From Marvania coccoides (Eukaryota; Chlorophyta; Trebouxiophyceae; Chlorellales; Chlorellaceae), in contig OY978099.1 of the NCBI GenBank assembly GCA_963854735.1, forward strand, positions 2,248,287 through 2,312,286: a stretch of DNA of 64,000 bases, given 5' to 3'. The notes under the pieces were generated by a model. The model saw nothing but the letters and a program-made list of their open reading frames with translations, ran no database searches and was not told the DNA's origin. The translations under genes were made by a program, and so were the position numbers. Numbering within the stretch: the first letter of the stretch is position 1; the number at the start of each line of letters is the position of its first letter. Below are positions 43,498-54,848 of this stretch, piece by piece.

Positions 43498-44413
43498 AAA
43501 GTGCAGGTTTTCCTCAATTGAGCCTCGCTCGGTGGCAACGACGTGGCAGAGAATACGTTCATCGTTGTCCAAGAAAATTTTCTTGCCGAGGCCATTCGCA
43601 GGCGAGCACCCAGGCCACCGCCCAGGCGGGCACCCAGGCGGGCACCCAGGCGGGCACCTCACCATCTCCTCCTGTTTTGACAGCGGTGAGGGAGATGCCG
43701 AACGCCTTTTTAGGGTCAACGGCACCGGCGTCCTTGCTCTTGCCCTTGCGCTTGCCACTCCCCTTGCCGCCGTCGTTCTTCTTGACCTTGGTCAGACGCT
43801 TACTTGAGGCAGGCGTCCGGCCGACACGCCGTTTTGGCGGCAGCTCGTGCATATTGTCCTCCAAACCGTTGCCATGAGAAGGATACAGGGTGGCGGCCAG
43901 CAGGTAGGTATTTAAGTTTTTATTTGTATACTAGAAAGGCACAACGATTGTCGAACAATGTAACAATAAGTTTACCTACCGAGTTGGCTGGCGGTGCAGA
44001 GTCCCGTTTGCGTTCTTCTGGAGCATGTCGAGGACATTCTGCCGCTTCTTCGCAGTTGAGGTGGCGTCTGCTTTGCGGGGGTTCGACGAGGGGTTCGTGG
44101 ATGTCCTCATCTGACGGTTCGATCGGCTCGGAGGAGACAGCGCTGTCGGCGTCGAGGTGACCGGCAACGTCAGGGTCATCTGCATCGTTGGCAGGATCAA
44201 CATCGTCGTCCTGCATGAAAGAAGAGTGTCGACAATGAAAAGTATCGCCCTGGTGGGAAAATAAAAACCGTTTGAAAAAACGTCGAAAAACGGGCTTACC
44301 GAACTGTCATCATCAGGAATCCGATATATTGCAGCAACGACGGCCACAAAATCGGCCAGGGTATCGTCGAGGACGAGGCGCCGCGCTGCCGCACGTGTTT
44401 GCCTATCAGGCAT
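43498..44413 (-). pseudogene. Second Replitron-type Rep gene, 3'-truncated by LINE sequence
   Basis: Exons 44,413-44,300 and 44,210-43,980 join in frame; a third begins near 43,858 (acceptor uncertain). The encoded parts match Rep locus 1: an acidic exon (DDDVDPANDADDPD), an AT-hook-like KRRVGRTP, a Lys-rich linker and the HUH block ERGSIEENLHFQ preceded by ILCHVVAT (about 43,560-43,500). The coding stops there: the YxxK half is missing, replaced by LINE copy E. A 12-base tandem repeat (GGCGGGCACCCA) at about 43,623-43,662 lies in the linker and coincides with a frame change. No nicking activity is possible from this copy. Confidence 0.8.
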
Positions 44414-44642
44414 GGTTGGAAAGAACCTCGCACGTGAAAAAAAAAAAGCAATACGGTGACAGTTGCAAAAATTGCCGTTTTCGGGTGCATTTCCGACCCT
44501 GGCGCATAAAAAATTGGCAGGACCATCTGACGAAGGACCATCTAGCAAAGGACCGACATTTTGGATGAAATCGGCACTTCAAGGGGAACGCCAAGCAGTA
44601 ATTCTCCCACAAAAGGTTGTTGATCCTTTCTACCGGGCCACC

Positions 44643-45489
44643 ATGTCGAATTATAACGAGCGCGAGACCCTGAAGGTGCTGCTGAACACAGCGTCTCATC
44701 CCACCGCCGGACGGATGAGGACCTGCAATAGGATGGGTGTGAGGGTGCCCCTGAACGCAACTTGAGAAGGAGAAGAAGGCGCCGGATGTTATGAAGTTCA
44801 CGCAGGAGCATGGTGAGGGATGGGCTACCCTTGAGCAGATCGATATGTACGAGGATCTGCGGAAGCAGGTGGAGGACTTGCCCATCGTGGCATACGACGA
44901 GGTAATCACCCTGCCCTGAAGAAGACTCGGCATGTCTCGCTTTACAACGAATTTCGTCGTATCGCACTTTCACCTTTAATGTGCCCCCTTCTTGCAGGTC
45001 ACCACCAGCGTGATGCGCCGCAAGAACATCGCCGCCAAGCGCAAGCTGAAGTTCATCGAGGAGCCCTCCGTGGCTCAGGTGGCCGAGCGGAAGCGCCTCA
45101 CGAAGAAGGCTCGCCCCAACACTGCCGACAAGACCCTCGCCAACATCTTTGACAGAGAAGGCTTTCTGACGAAAGCCGGGGTGAGCTTCCTGATCGACGC
45201 CCTGAAAGAACCCAGCCGCAACGAGCCGGCCAGCAAGAAGACCGTGGACTTCCTGAACAAGCTTTACAAGGAAAAGCTGGGTATCAAGCGCGAGCCCGTG
45301 CCGATCACCCAAGGCCTCGCCCAGACCGAGATCGACGTTCTCCTGCAGAATGAAAAGCCTGCAGAATGAAAAGCCCACTCCGTTTAAGAAGGAGGAGTTC
45401 CCCGAGGAGGTGCGCGGCCCGCTGAGCCGCATTGTCGTCGACCTCACCGGTGACGACACCGGTGACGACGCGCCGTCCGGGTGCAAGTA
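44643..45489 (+). pseudogene. Accessory gene next to Rep, locus 2
   Basis: Divergent from the second Rep gene. Starts MSNYNERETLKVLL in a good context (CCACCATG). A frame change near 44,740-44,760 is needed to reach GWATLEQIDMYEDLRKQ, followed by AYDE, an intron (44,901-44,997, GTAATC/TTGCAG) and VTTSVMRRKN. The intron lies after AY..E, as in the homologue at 14,559. It ends with a unit SKKTVDFLNKLYKEKLG and ITQ, matching the FTQDQ unit of locus 1. A 16-base tandem duplication (CCTGCAGAATGAAAAG) at about 45,343-45,374 shifts the frame and ends the protein at 45,369 rather than 45,489. Probably decayed; function unknown. Confidence 0.65.
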
Positions 45490-46134
45490 GAGGTGGGTGC
45501 TGGCGTGATAATGACCAGACATTTTTTGTTAATTAGCGAGTTGCTTAGCGCAGTGCCGCCACATATATTTGAACGAGAAATCTTGACGTGGAATCCTGTA
45601 GCGACATGTTTACAAGAACATAGCGAACATAGCTAAATGTATAAAACCTAGGAAATGTAACAGAAAGCCGTGAGAAAACGAAGGTGGCGTGCTGGCTATG
45701 AAGGTGCGGGGAGGTGAAATTGTGGTGCATCCACCTGAAGAATTGCGGTGGAAGAGATGGCAGCGCGGGGAATATTTAGTTTCTCTTGGCCCCGCCAGCG
45801 GAGCGCGGGGGTCTCTCAGGTAGTAATAAAAATAATGCAAATTGATCGAACGCGAACAAACCGCGATGGAAGAGGCGAAGCGCCGCAAATATTTAAAACA
45901 CCCGAGGAAAAAAATACCGAGAAAGAAACATTTGGATTTCGTGCATAAATGAGAATGATATTAATTTTTTAAGATAACTTTTCCTTACTATTTCATCATG
46001 GCTATTTCATATTTTTGGCGATAAAAATTTCGGAAAATGCATTAAAAATATATATATCACGAATAAATAAATAAATAAATTAATTAATTAATTTTATGTA
46101 TTTATTCAGTGCATATTTTTATTGAATCTACCTT
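45490..46134. other. Intergenic region
   Basis: No gene recognised. Simple A/T stretches near 46,060-46,095 precede the GT61 gene and may include its promoter. Confidence 0.4.
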
Positions 46135-47289
46135 ATGTCAGGCAAGCTTTTGTTATGGCTCGCTTTGGCGTTCTTTTTCCTCCTTACTCTAGCACCATTC
46201 TCTTATTTGGAAGGCAGCAAAACCCTTCTATTGCAAAATCCATTTAACATAAAAACACAAATTCCCCAGACTCCTGCGGATATTTCATGTACCAAGCGCA
46301 TTCAGCGATGTCCCCATCAGCAATTTAATACGTGGTGCACTCAAGTTTATGGAAATGAGACTGTACTGCGTGAACCGCGACTAAGAGATATTAGACGCAG
46401 TGAACCTTCGCCTCTGAATTTAAAAAATTTCACAATCGTGGCAGATTTGCGATGTACGACAGCAATGCACCGCACTGCATATTTTCACATGATTGCCGAC
46501 TGTTTACTTCCTATGACACCTTTGCTTGTTTCGAAAGAATTGCAAAATCAAAACTTTATCTGGTTAGCAGAACCCGACCATGGTTATCGCCTAATGGAGC
46601 TTGGGCTTGTGTCGTGGGACAAACTGCGCACAGTAGAAGAACACACATCAACACCAATCCTAGCTAATGAAATATGGGCGCCAGATGTCTCCCAGAATCA
46701 TGTGTACAGCGAAGTTTCTCAACAGTGTGCCTCTACATTCCGACATGCCGTGATTGCCAAGATCGGCCCCTCCCAACTTAATGTCTGCTACAACCGTACT
46801 ATATTATTTGTATGGCGAAATACGAATGCAGGAAGAAATATTGTCGGTGATCATGAGTTACTTTCGAATCTCACTGCAGCATTCCCATTCCTTCGTGTCC
46901 AGTACTTTTGGGGAAATGAATCATTCTTAGAAACAGCAAAAATGTTTGCATCTGCCAAAATAATAATTGGACCCCATGGCGCTGGAATTATAAACTGTGT
47001 ATTCTGCCAAGATGATTCCCTGTTAATAGAAGTAACACGGACAACGCTGTCTGGCTATTTGTGGCGGACGAACCTTGCCATGCTTACCCATGCTGGAATC
47101 CCATCTTATATGCACGCAATACACTTGATGAAAATGTACGAGAGGCGAGGTGATTTTGTCAATGCCTCAGCTCCTGTACCAATTACTGAAGCTGCAAAAA
47201 CTATGCCATTTTATCTTGGGACCGAAGATATTCTAAGCATTTTAGTGAAGCTCGGCAATTTTACTTCAAGATGCTGGCACAATAGCTGA
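46135..47289 (+). CDS. GT61 glycosyltransferase, type II membrane protein
   Basis: 384 aa, one exon. Anchor at about residues 5-22 (LLLWLALAFFFLLTLAPF). The family is clear: TAYFHMIADCLLPMTPLLVS early, DKLRTVEE in the middle, ILFVWRNTNAGRNI, FASAKIIIGPHGAGIINCVF (the HGAGxxN block) and LIEVTRTTLSGYLWRTNLAM at the end, all in the order of GT61 (DUF563) enzymes. It likely transfers a pentose or GlcNAc to a glycan in the Golgi. It is more typical than the relative at 5,656. Several N-glycosylation sequons are present. Confidence 0.85.
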   Translation: MSGKLLLWLALAFFFLLTLAPFSYLEGSKTLLLQNPFNIKTQIPQTPADISCTKRIQRCPHQQFNTWCTQVYGNETVLREPRLRDIRRSEPSPLNLKNFTIVADLRCTTAMHRTAYFHMIADCLLPMTPLLVSKELQNQNFIWLAEPDHGYRLMELGLVSWDKLRTVEEHTSTPILANEIWAPDVSQNHVYSEVSQQCASTFRHAVIAKIGPSQLNVCYNRTILFVWRNTNAGRNIVGDHELLSNLTAAFPFLRVQYFWGNESFLETAKMFASAKIIIGPHGAGIINCVFCQDDSLLIEVTRTTLSGYLWRTNLAMLTHAGIPSYMHAIHLMKMYERRGDFVNASAPVPITEAAKTMPFYLGTEDILSILVKLGNFTSRCWHNS

Positions 47290-47402
47290 TTCACTCAATG
47301 TAATGATAATCAGGCCAGCCGATTTGCTCATTTGAAAATGAAGGGTCTAAAAAGAAAGCAAGTGTTAAGGGAACTTCATTTTGTGCTCGGCAGCATTTTT
47401 TC

Positions 47403-47533
47403 GTATGCCCAATAGGCGCCGAGGATAATTAAGCTCGGTCTTATTTCTCAACAAAAATAAGATTTAAAGAGACCCCAGGGGGAGGACAGCTAAAGTAGGT
47501 GCACATTTCCTACTGAACAGGTTTCCCTCGTCC
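47403..47533 (+). repeat. Dispersed repeat R1, copy 3
   Basis: Longest match to R1 at 4,844, including the downstream CTACT...GTCCA part. It follows the GT61 gene by about 115 bases. Confidence 0.7.
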
Positions 47534-47769
47534 ACCACTGTGGTTAAAGTCCCTAGCTTAAGGCAGGCTTAAGTTTGGCTTATGGTCCTCAGCCTAGCTT
47601 AAGGCTGGCTTGCCCATGGCTTACGATATTGCGACACTCCCATTTTGTAATAACCCCCTCCAGAAGTATAGGCAGATTGTTCCTTCAGCTTGCTAAATCT
47701 ATTAAAATACTTAAAATGGTCGCCAACTGCGAGCGAAATCAGCGTCCGTACACATTGTAGTGATTATTT

Positions 47770-48278
47770 GTGCCTGCGCAGCGCTGCTGGGCAGCGCAGG
47801 TGTTGGGCCTAATTAACGCGTTATGCCTAGAACGCGGCGTGGTTCCCGCGGGGAGCGCCGACCTGGACGACCCCAGGCTGGCGGATCCGGCTATGCGCCA
47901 ACGCTACATGGCCTTGTCAAACAAGTCGTGTAAAGTTTATCCCTACAACACACATATTTGCATATTAACGATCAGATACAACAAGCATTTGAGCAGAAAC
48001 AAAATTATAAAAATATTTCATCTAATCAACCCGGACGAAACCAAATTTTAACGCACCCCAAGCATATATATCTAACCATAACCTTTCCCCCTTCATTTGC
48101 ATCCCATAACCAACCTATTCCCCAACCTTTTTCGCCAGTCTTACATTAGATCTTAGAAACTCCAACCGCTAATCTCCTTAAATCTCGTCCAATTTTATTT
48201 TATCTCCCATCAGTAATTCACCCTACTTTGTGTTTTTCCTCCTTTCCTCCTACCATTCGATTGTTTTTGTTTGATTTC
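47770..48278 (+). other. LINE fragment plus repeat R2 upstream of LINE copy F
   Basis: 47,775-47,920 encodes LINE C-terminal sequence (QRCWAAQVLGLINALCLERG, DDPRLADPAMRQRYMA), diverged and without flanking LINE. It is followed by R2 (47,945-48,130) and by 48,165-48,235, which matches 31,560-31,625 in reverse complement. Together this is a patchwork of repeats. Confidence 0.65.
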
Positions 48279-48647
48279 CGTCACCTAGAAGAATGTTTTC
48301 GATTAGCAGTACTCTTATCTCATCTTCCCGTACCGTCATCAACACCTTGGGCAACAATAAGAAACATACTGATGCGCAAACTCCGTCGTGAACACTCTCT
48401 TAGTATCCCTACTTTGCCCCAGCTTCCATTTGGGAAGCAGAAATGCATTTACAATCGCGCAACTTTTGATGCAGCAGCGCTCGTGGCTCATTACTACGAG
48501 TCTGGCTGTGAGGCAGCAGGTGTCCCCACCAAAATCACCCGCCGAATCCGAACCACGGCCTGCGGCAAGCATCTTCTTGGTGTTGCCTTCCCCATCCCAC
48601 GCTCTGAGTAGGACGGGACGGCCAACGCGCTTGCCCCCGGACCGCCG

Positions 48648-49607
48648 GTGATTGGTGTAGCTGTCAAACAACGCATGTACAAGTCACAGCCCGCTCTGGA
48701 TGGCCTAGTGCCCCGCGAATTCAATGATAGGACTGTTTTCAAGTGGACAGTCTCTCGGATTGCGGATTTCCGGGCGCAACCTTCCCCAACGCCGCTGCCG
48801 GCCACCCCAGCCGGCCCCACACCGGTCCCACAGCCTCAGCATCCGCGTCAACTCTCTCCCTTAGTCACTCTCCCCCCGGAGCTGCCCGCTCCCGCCGCCA
48901 ACGCCACCAACGCTGCCGCGGCATCGCCATCATTGCGGATGGAAAATATTGTCGTCTATGGGCTGGACCATAGAATCAACGACAGCCTCCACACCGCTTT
49001 GTGGAAGTTTAAGGAGTTCTCTCGCAACTGTTTGAATATTGGATCCCTTGATGGCGTGTGTGCTCTGGAAACCCTTGTCTCTCACGACTTTTTTGGCCGC
49101 CCCCGCTCAGTTATCGTCCTCGAAGTCCCCCACGCAACCCGAAAAGCGATCTGGTGCGCGAAATCCCGGCTCTCAAGCTACGTCCAGGTGTCCATCGACT
49201 ATCACGTCGACCACCTGGCCCACCGCGCCCACATCGCTCAACGCAGAAGCCCCGCTGTGCCACACCGCTCAGACCGCGACTGCTGGAGGCGCCCTCACCC
49301 GGCGCCCACCCCCGATTTCAACCCGCCGTGTATCATCATCCCTATGGCGTGCCCCACCCCCCAGCACTTGTCTGCTTTCCCCCGAGGGCACCCAGACGGC
49401 ACGGTCAGCTTCCCCGCTCCCGCCCCCAATGCCGCCCCCACACGCGTCCTACTCGTGCAGGGCACGCGGCTGTCCCCCCACGCCAGCCTGTCCCCTCCAC
49501 CGCGGTGCGCGCCGTCCCACAGCACCACCCGCCGCGGGGAAATGACAACCAGGCCGGCCCAAATCGCGCGGCCCCAGACCGCACGCCGGATGTCTCCACA
49601 CCCGTAA
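48648..49607 (+). pseudogene. LINE copy F ORF1-like region
   Basis: 319 aa. It contains the same MENIVVYGLDHRINDSL region and proline-rich C-terminus as copies D and E. It may bind RNA like other LINE ORF1 proteins, but I see no zinc finger. A TAG at 48,608 (reading GAGTAG against GAGTGG in copy E) interrupts the upstream frame. Confidence 0.7.
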
Positions 49608-49904
49608 ATTCTCAATAGGGGGGAGGGAGTAAAGGGGGAACGGCCACCGTGGTCCGCCGCAGCCCCTGGCTTCTCCTGCTCAACGTAAAAGGCCTCCTCC
49701 AAAGCAAGCCGTCCGCTGTTTTCTCACTGTTTCGAGGGGAGCGCCTTGCCATCCTTACAGAAACATGGCTGAGCGACGAAGACACTCCCCCAACGGTGCC
49801 AAAATACCGCGCCTACAGTTTCCCATCCCCAATCGCGTCAACAATGGCGGCGGGAGGCGCCCGCAGCGGAGTAGCGGTCTACGTTTCTCTGGACCTGGCG
49901 CCTT

Positions 49905-50297
49905 GAAAGTGCAGGTTTTCCTCAATTGAGCCTCGCTCGGTGGCAACGACGTGGCAGAGAATACGTTCATCGTTGTCCAAGAAAATTTTCTTGCCGAGGC
50001 CATTCGCAGGCGAGCACCCAGGCCACCGCCCAGGCGGGCACCCAGGCGGGCACCCAGGCGGGCACCTCACCATCTCCTCCTGTTTTGACAGCGGTGAGGG
50101 AGATGCCGAACGCCTTTTTAGGGTCAACGGCACCGGCGTCCTTGCGCTTGCCCTTGCGCTTGCCACTCCCCTTGCCGCCGTCGTTCTTCTTGACCTTGGT
50201 CAGACGCTTACTTGAGGCAGGCGTCCGGCCGACACGCCGTTTTGGCGGCAGCTCGTGCATATTGTCCTCCAAACCGTTGCCATGAGAAGGATACAGC
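49905..50297 (-). pseudogene. Rep gene fragment captured in LINE copy F
   Basis: Near-identical to 43,497-43,886, including the HUH block and the 12-base tandem repeat. On the right, homology with locus 2 ends exactly after AGAAGGATACAG (43,886 and 50,297); beyond that, locus 2 continues into Rep intron and upstream exons, while copy F continues in LINE. So the fragment was derived from locus 2. Confidence 0.9.
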
Positions 50298-50539
50298 TCG
50301 GCGGCGTATTGGCAGGGACCCGCAGCTGAAAACTTAGGTGCAGCGGCGGCGGCAAGCTAGGCGGCAGGGGAACGGAGCCTTGGTGCGAGCTCTGGACCGC
50401 CAAATTACCAGCCTTAAACGCGCGCTGGAGAAGAAGGATAAAGCCGCGACACAGCAAGAGGTGCTGGCGGACTGGCGCAGCAACCCCCGGGCCGTGTGGA
50501 AGAAATACAAGAGCGGCGACGGCGGCATTGTGCGGCGAC

Positions 50540-51196
50540 GGCGAAGTCTTGAACCAGGAATTCACGGAGGAAGAGGTCCATGCAGGCATCATGCGGCTGA
50601 AGAATAACAAGGCGGTGGCGGGCAGTTTGGACCTGCCGCATCTCAAGGTGGCTGCAGCTGAGCTGGCTCCCACGCTGGCTGCGCTGTTTAACGCGGTGGT
50701 GCGAACCAAAACCATGCCTTTTGACATGGCGCTGGGTGTGATTACCATGGTTCCCAAGCCGCGGGCGGGCACCACTACGCTCAACGACCACCGTAGCATC
50801 ACCGTTTGTAGCATATTAGATAAACTTTACATGACTTGTTTGACAAGGCGCCTCGGCGCTTGGGGAGAGGACAATAATTTGCGCACTGACACTCAAACTG
50901 GATTTCGGCGTGACCATAGGACTGAGGATAGCATTTTTACCCTGCGTGCATTGATTGAACGCCACCAGGCTGATGATTCACCACTTTACGTTGCTTTCGT
51001 AGATTTCAAAAAGGCATATGATACCGTGCCGCGCGATAAACTCTGGGCTAAACTACAGGCTAGGGGCATCACTGGATTCATGCTTGATGCTCTAAAAACC
51101 CAATACGCTAACGTCCCTATTTCGGTTAAAACTTTGGAGGGTCTTTCAGCCCCATTCCTGTCCACTTTGGGGCTGAAGCAGGGAGACCAGCTGTGA
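50540..51196 (+). pseudogene. LINE copy F reverse transcriptase, first part
   Basis: Frame 50,528-51,196 covers the pre-palm EEEVHAGIMRLKNNKAVAGS, LNDHRSITV, TQTGFRRDHRTEDSIFTLRA and YVAFVDFKKAYDTVPRDKLW (first catalytic Asp block), ending at GLKQGDQL. The frame then shifts: 51,200 onward reads FYIDDLP and LLHADDLALVA (ADD catalytic pair) in another frame. Polymerase would not be made as one chain. Confidence 0.85.
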
Positions 51197-51320
51197 CCTG
51201 TTTGGCTTCTACATTGATGATCTGCCCTATGCCATTTTACGCCAAGGAGACTCTGCAAATCTGCCAACCTTAAGCAACACCACCGTCCCCCCTCTCCTCC
51301 ATGCAGATGATCTGGCGCTG

Positions 51321-52574
51321 GTGGCCAAGAGCATCGAGGGGCTACAAGTGCAGCTGGCGGCACTTTCGGAATACGCAGCGGAGTGGGACCTCACCCTGAG
51401 CCTGGCAAAGACAAAGGTGATGTCGCTGGGGGGTGGCAGCGGGCCAAGCAGCGTTCGGGTCACCTACAGGGGGGTGCAGCTGGAGGAGGTGTCAGAGTTC
51501 AAATATTTAGGCGTGATATTTACGACTGGAAGGGATTTTGGTGCTGTGGCAGCGGCGGCACGGCTGAAAACAGCGAAGGGGGCGCTGGCAGTGATGTGGC
51601 GGCGGTGCGCACAGCTGGGGATCACATCGGCACGACTTCTTGGCGAATTCTTTAATGCGGTGGTGATCCCAACATTGGGATACGGAGTAGAGACCTGGGG
51701 GCCAGCCCAGGTGGCAGCTGCGGTGGGCGGTGACGGCAACGACAAGTGCGAGATTTTCTACCGAGCCTTCTTGCGGCGTGTGTTGGGAGTACGCAAAGGC
51801 ACGGCCAACGTGGTCACACTGGGGAAATTTGGTCGCTTCCCCTTGGCGTGCGCTTGGGCGAAACGTATCTATAGGTACTGGGAGCGACTCCACACCTTGC
51901 CTGACACCAGGGTGACGCTCAAGGCAGCATTTCGGGACAACCTTGCGCTGGCGCTGCAAAACTCCTCTTCGCAGCGCTGTTGGGAGGCGCAAGTGCTGTG
52001 CCTGATCGACGCTTTAGGTCTGGAAAGCGGTGTGGCGGAAAGCGGCGTGGTGCCCGCGGGGAGCGACGACCTGGACGACCCCAGGCTGGCAGAGGCGGCC
52101 ATGCGCCAACGCTACATGGATTTTTACCGCCAACAATCGGGGACGAAAACTGACTTTTACAAGGCAACAATACGAGGCGGTGATACCACAATGAGTTCTT
52201 ATATTTTGCAGCCGTACCTTTCTTCTGTCCTTTCGGTTCCGCGGCGGGTCTCTTTGGCAAGATTCCGCTGCAGCTCGCATCATCTTGGGGTGGAGACGGG
52301 GCGCTACATTGGGCGGCCGCATTCGCATCGGACATGCCGCTTGTGTGCTTCTGGTTCTTGCGAGGACGAAGAGCACATGGTCTTTCACTGCATATGCCCT
52401 TCTTTGGTTGCATTTCGTGATTCTCATACTCATCTTTGTTTCCTGATACGTCATCTTCTTCTTCTCCTTCGAATATTTTCGAGTTTTTACAGCAACCCCC
52501 GAAGCAGGTTGCTTCTTTCATTAAGGCTAGCCATGACGCTGGAGGTTACGAGAAGCTGCGTGGTTGGATATAAG
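51321..52574 (+). pseudogene. LINE copy F reverse transcriptase end to zinc knuckle
   Basis: The open frame runs from inside the ADD block through KTKVMSLGG, EFKYLGVIFTTGRD and IPTLGYGVETWGPAQ to the zinc knuckle, and then past the family's usual C-terminus in a shifted frame (stop at 52,754). The usual EYEKLxGW end is coded near 52,540-52,574 in another frame. Confidence 0.8.
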
Positions 52575-52779
52575 CTTTTCTTTTCTTTTCCTTTGTTATT
52601 CTTTTCTCTGTTTCTTTTAGCGGTTGGTTTTTCTTTGGTATTTCTTTATTCTCATTTTCATTCATCAATTTATTATTATTATTTCTGCTTGCACTTCGGT
52701 GCCAGTCTGCTATGCTGCCTTAGTTGCTTCTTTGTGCGGACTTTAAACCTGTAATGTATGTATGTATGTATCCAAAACA

Positions 52780-53966
52780 CATCGACGGACAATGCCGTCA
52801 CACCCCTCCAACTCACAACCTCCACTCGCAGGGAAATCTACATGGCCCTGAGCGCACCCGGCCCTGGCCCTGTCGCCAACCCCGCCTGGGGATCCATCTT
52901 GCAGATTCGAAATGCCACATTGCAGGTCAACTCCCGCTCCCCTCAAAAACGAAGGACACACTTTTTCACATCCTCACAAAAGGATTAGCCGTCAATGGCA
53001 AATTCCAATTGAAGGATACCGTGTCCAGAGTGCCGCCCCCTCCCCAATGCCCCAGTTGAAACCCACAGCCACCTTCTTTTCGAGTGCCCAATAGCGGTAC
53101 ACCTTTGGCAAGACCCACAAGCATGGTTTCATGCAGCAGGCATCCAAGGTGCACTGCCCTGGCACCCCACTAACCCAGCGCATGTTTTCGCCCTGACTGC
53201 ACCACACCAGGGGCCTGCACTCCTTTTGTTCCTGGCGGACACTGCAATTTTTCAAATTCTGTGGCACAACCGCTGTAGATCTCTCTCAAATCTTCCTTTT
53301 GGCGACCGCCAGAGAGTCTTCTTCGAGTTTAAAGTTGCTTTGCAGACTGTACTCAACCTCACAGCCAAGCACCTTGGCCCACTCCACAACATTGTACAAA
53401 CATCTAACTCAAGCTCCAAGTTGACGGGCAGACCATCACCCTCGCCATCTTCACGGCCATAGACGGCGGCCCAGACCTTAAGCCCACATACAGCCTGTGC
53501 CTCCACGCACCGGTGGTGGCCACTGCCACCGAAATGCGCAGCGTCCTGCAGCTCATCCTCAAGATGCACCCCACCCTCTTTGAGAGCACCATCCGGGTAA
53601 AGGCGGAGTCCTACCAGAAATACAAGGGCGTCACCACTGGGAGCTTCGCGGGCTACATTACTGCGCGCGATGATGACCCCAGTTTCATCCGCTTGCGCAA
53701 GTTCCTCGCGAAAAACCGAGGCTTCCGCTTCTCGTACGACCCCCCCCACCTCTAAGGGCGCTCCTCCGGCACCCATGAAGACCATGATCGCCCCAGCAAC
53801 GTTCGCGCGCTTTGGGCTGTCCCAGCTCGACAAGGCAATCCAGCAGGTGTCCCCGCTCAAGCCGAAGCGCCAGGCGAGCGCCTCCCCTGACAAGGACGCA
53901 CAGTCCCCCACCAAGAGACACCACACTGCCGCAGAGGAGGGAGCCTCAGCTGACCAGCCAATTTAG
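52780..53966 (+). pseudogene. Decayed GC-rich gene, unknown
   Basis: Coding-like composition in changing frames. Best parts: TITLAIFTAIDGGPDLKPTY, ATEMRSVLQLILKMHPTLFE and YKGVTTGSFAGYITARDDDP (about 53,420-53,690), then after a shift a C-terminal part KTMIAPATFARFGLSQLDKA with a Lys/Ser-rich end KPKRQASASPDKDAQSPTKR. Many frame breaks between 52,790 and 53,420. I do not recognise the family. It lies directly after the LINE tail and contrasts with the AT-rich DNA that follows. Confidence 0.45.
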
Positions 53967-54848
53967 CCGGCACCTCGAAACAAAACTGAATGAAAAAGTC
54001 CAATATTACTCTTTGCATTATACTAATCTCGGCCTGGCCAATTCTCTCCATATTTCTCATTAATTCGCATGCCACAGCCTTATTGCAATTGTCATTTTCA
54101 CAATTTCCAAGTTTTTTTGTAACCAAGAGAGAGAGGTTCATTGACAGATACATGAAGAGATGGGATCTTCAAAGGAATACTGAACAATTGATATGTTATC
54201 TGGATACAATATAATGAGAAAAATACCAAGGACAAAAAAAAAATAAAAAAAAATCCAGTTGTAAACCGTCGATCTCTGGTTGAATGAGGCGCTCTTCGCT
54301 GGTTCGGCGAATTTCCAATTTTCATGAGATGTTATCAAAACAGTATAAAAAGTACTGACGATCATTAAATGTATTTAAATTTTGAGTATTAAAAAACATA
54401 TATTTTAATCTTCATCTAAGAATGAAATTATCAAATGGTCGATACGTGTGAATACGCACTTCAGCTTCAAAATTAAAATACTGCAATTTCATTGCATTAT
54501 AAAATGTATATTTGTCACCCTAGATTATATACATAGTTTGGTATTATATATTATACTTTCATAGTTTGTTTTTGTTGTAGATTATATACTTTTATAGTTT
54601 GTTATCTTCGAGACAAAAAACGAGTTGGATGTAACTTTAAAAGAATACAGAAGAATGGAATATTGCTTTAGCCGCCAATTCCGTTTGATATATGTGTGTA
54701 TCCGTACAGCATTCATTTCAAATTGCTTCTCTTGACTGGCATTCAAATGTGTATATAATGCAGTTGAATTGAGATATACAAGCAATAATAAGCTCAAATA
54801 TTTGAAATTGTAAATTTGCAGTAGTGACACCGTGCTGTGCTGTTCATT
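53967..54848. other. AT-rich intergenic region
   Basis: No gene. Contains several overlapping T-rich and A-rich stretches; ORFs on the minus strand (54,098-54,365) are low complexity and not called. Confidence 0.4.

Larger units (their letters stand above)
48279..52770 (+). mobile_element. LINE copy F, longest copy, carrying a Rep gene fragment
   Basis: Order: 5' region from 48,279; ORF1-like and start of endonuclease to about 49,903; antisense Rep fragment 49,905-50,297; linker from 50,298; RT palm 50,540-51,196 and on; zinc knuckle CRLCASGSCEDEEHMVFHC at about 52,336-52,390; 3' UTR; tail (ATGT)n at 52,755-52,771. It has most of the family's landmarks, so it served as reference for the other copies. 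It is defective: most of the endonuclease is replaced by Rep sequence, and a frame change occurs near 51,195. Confidence 0.85.
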
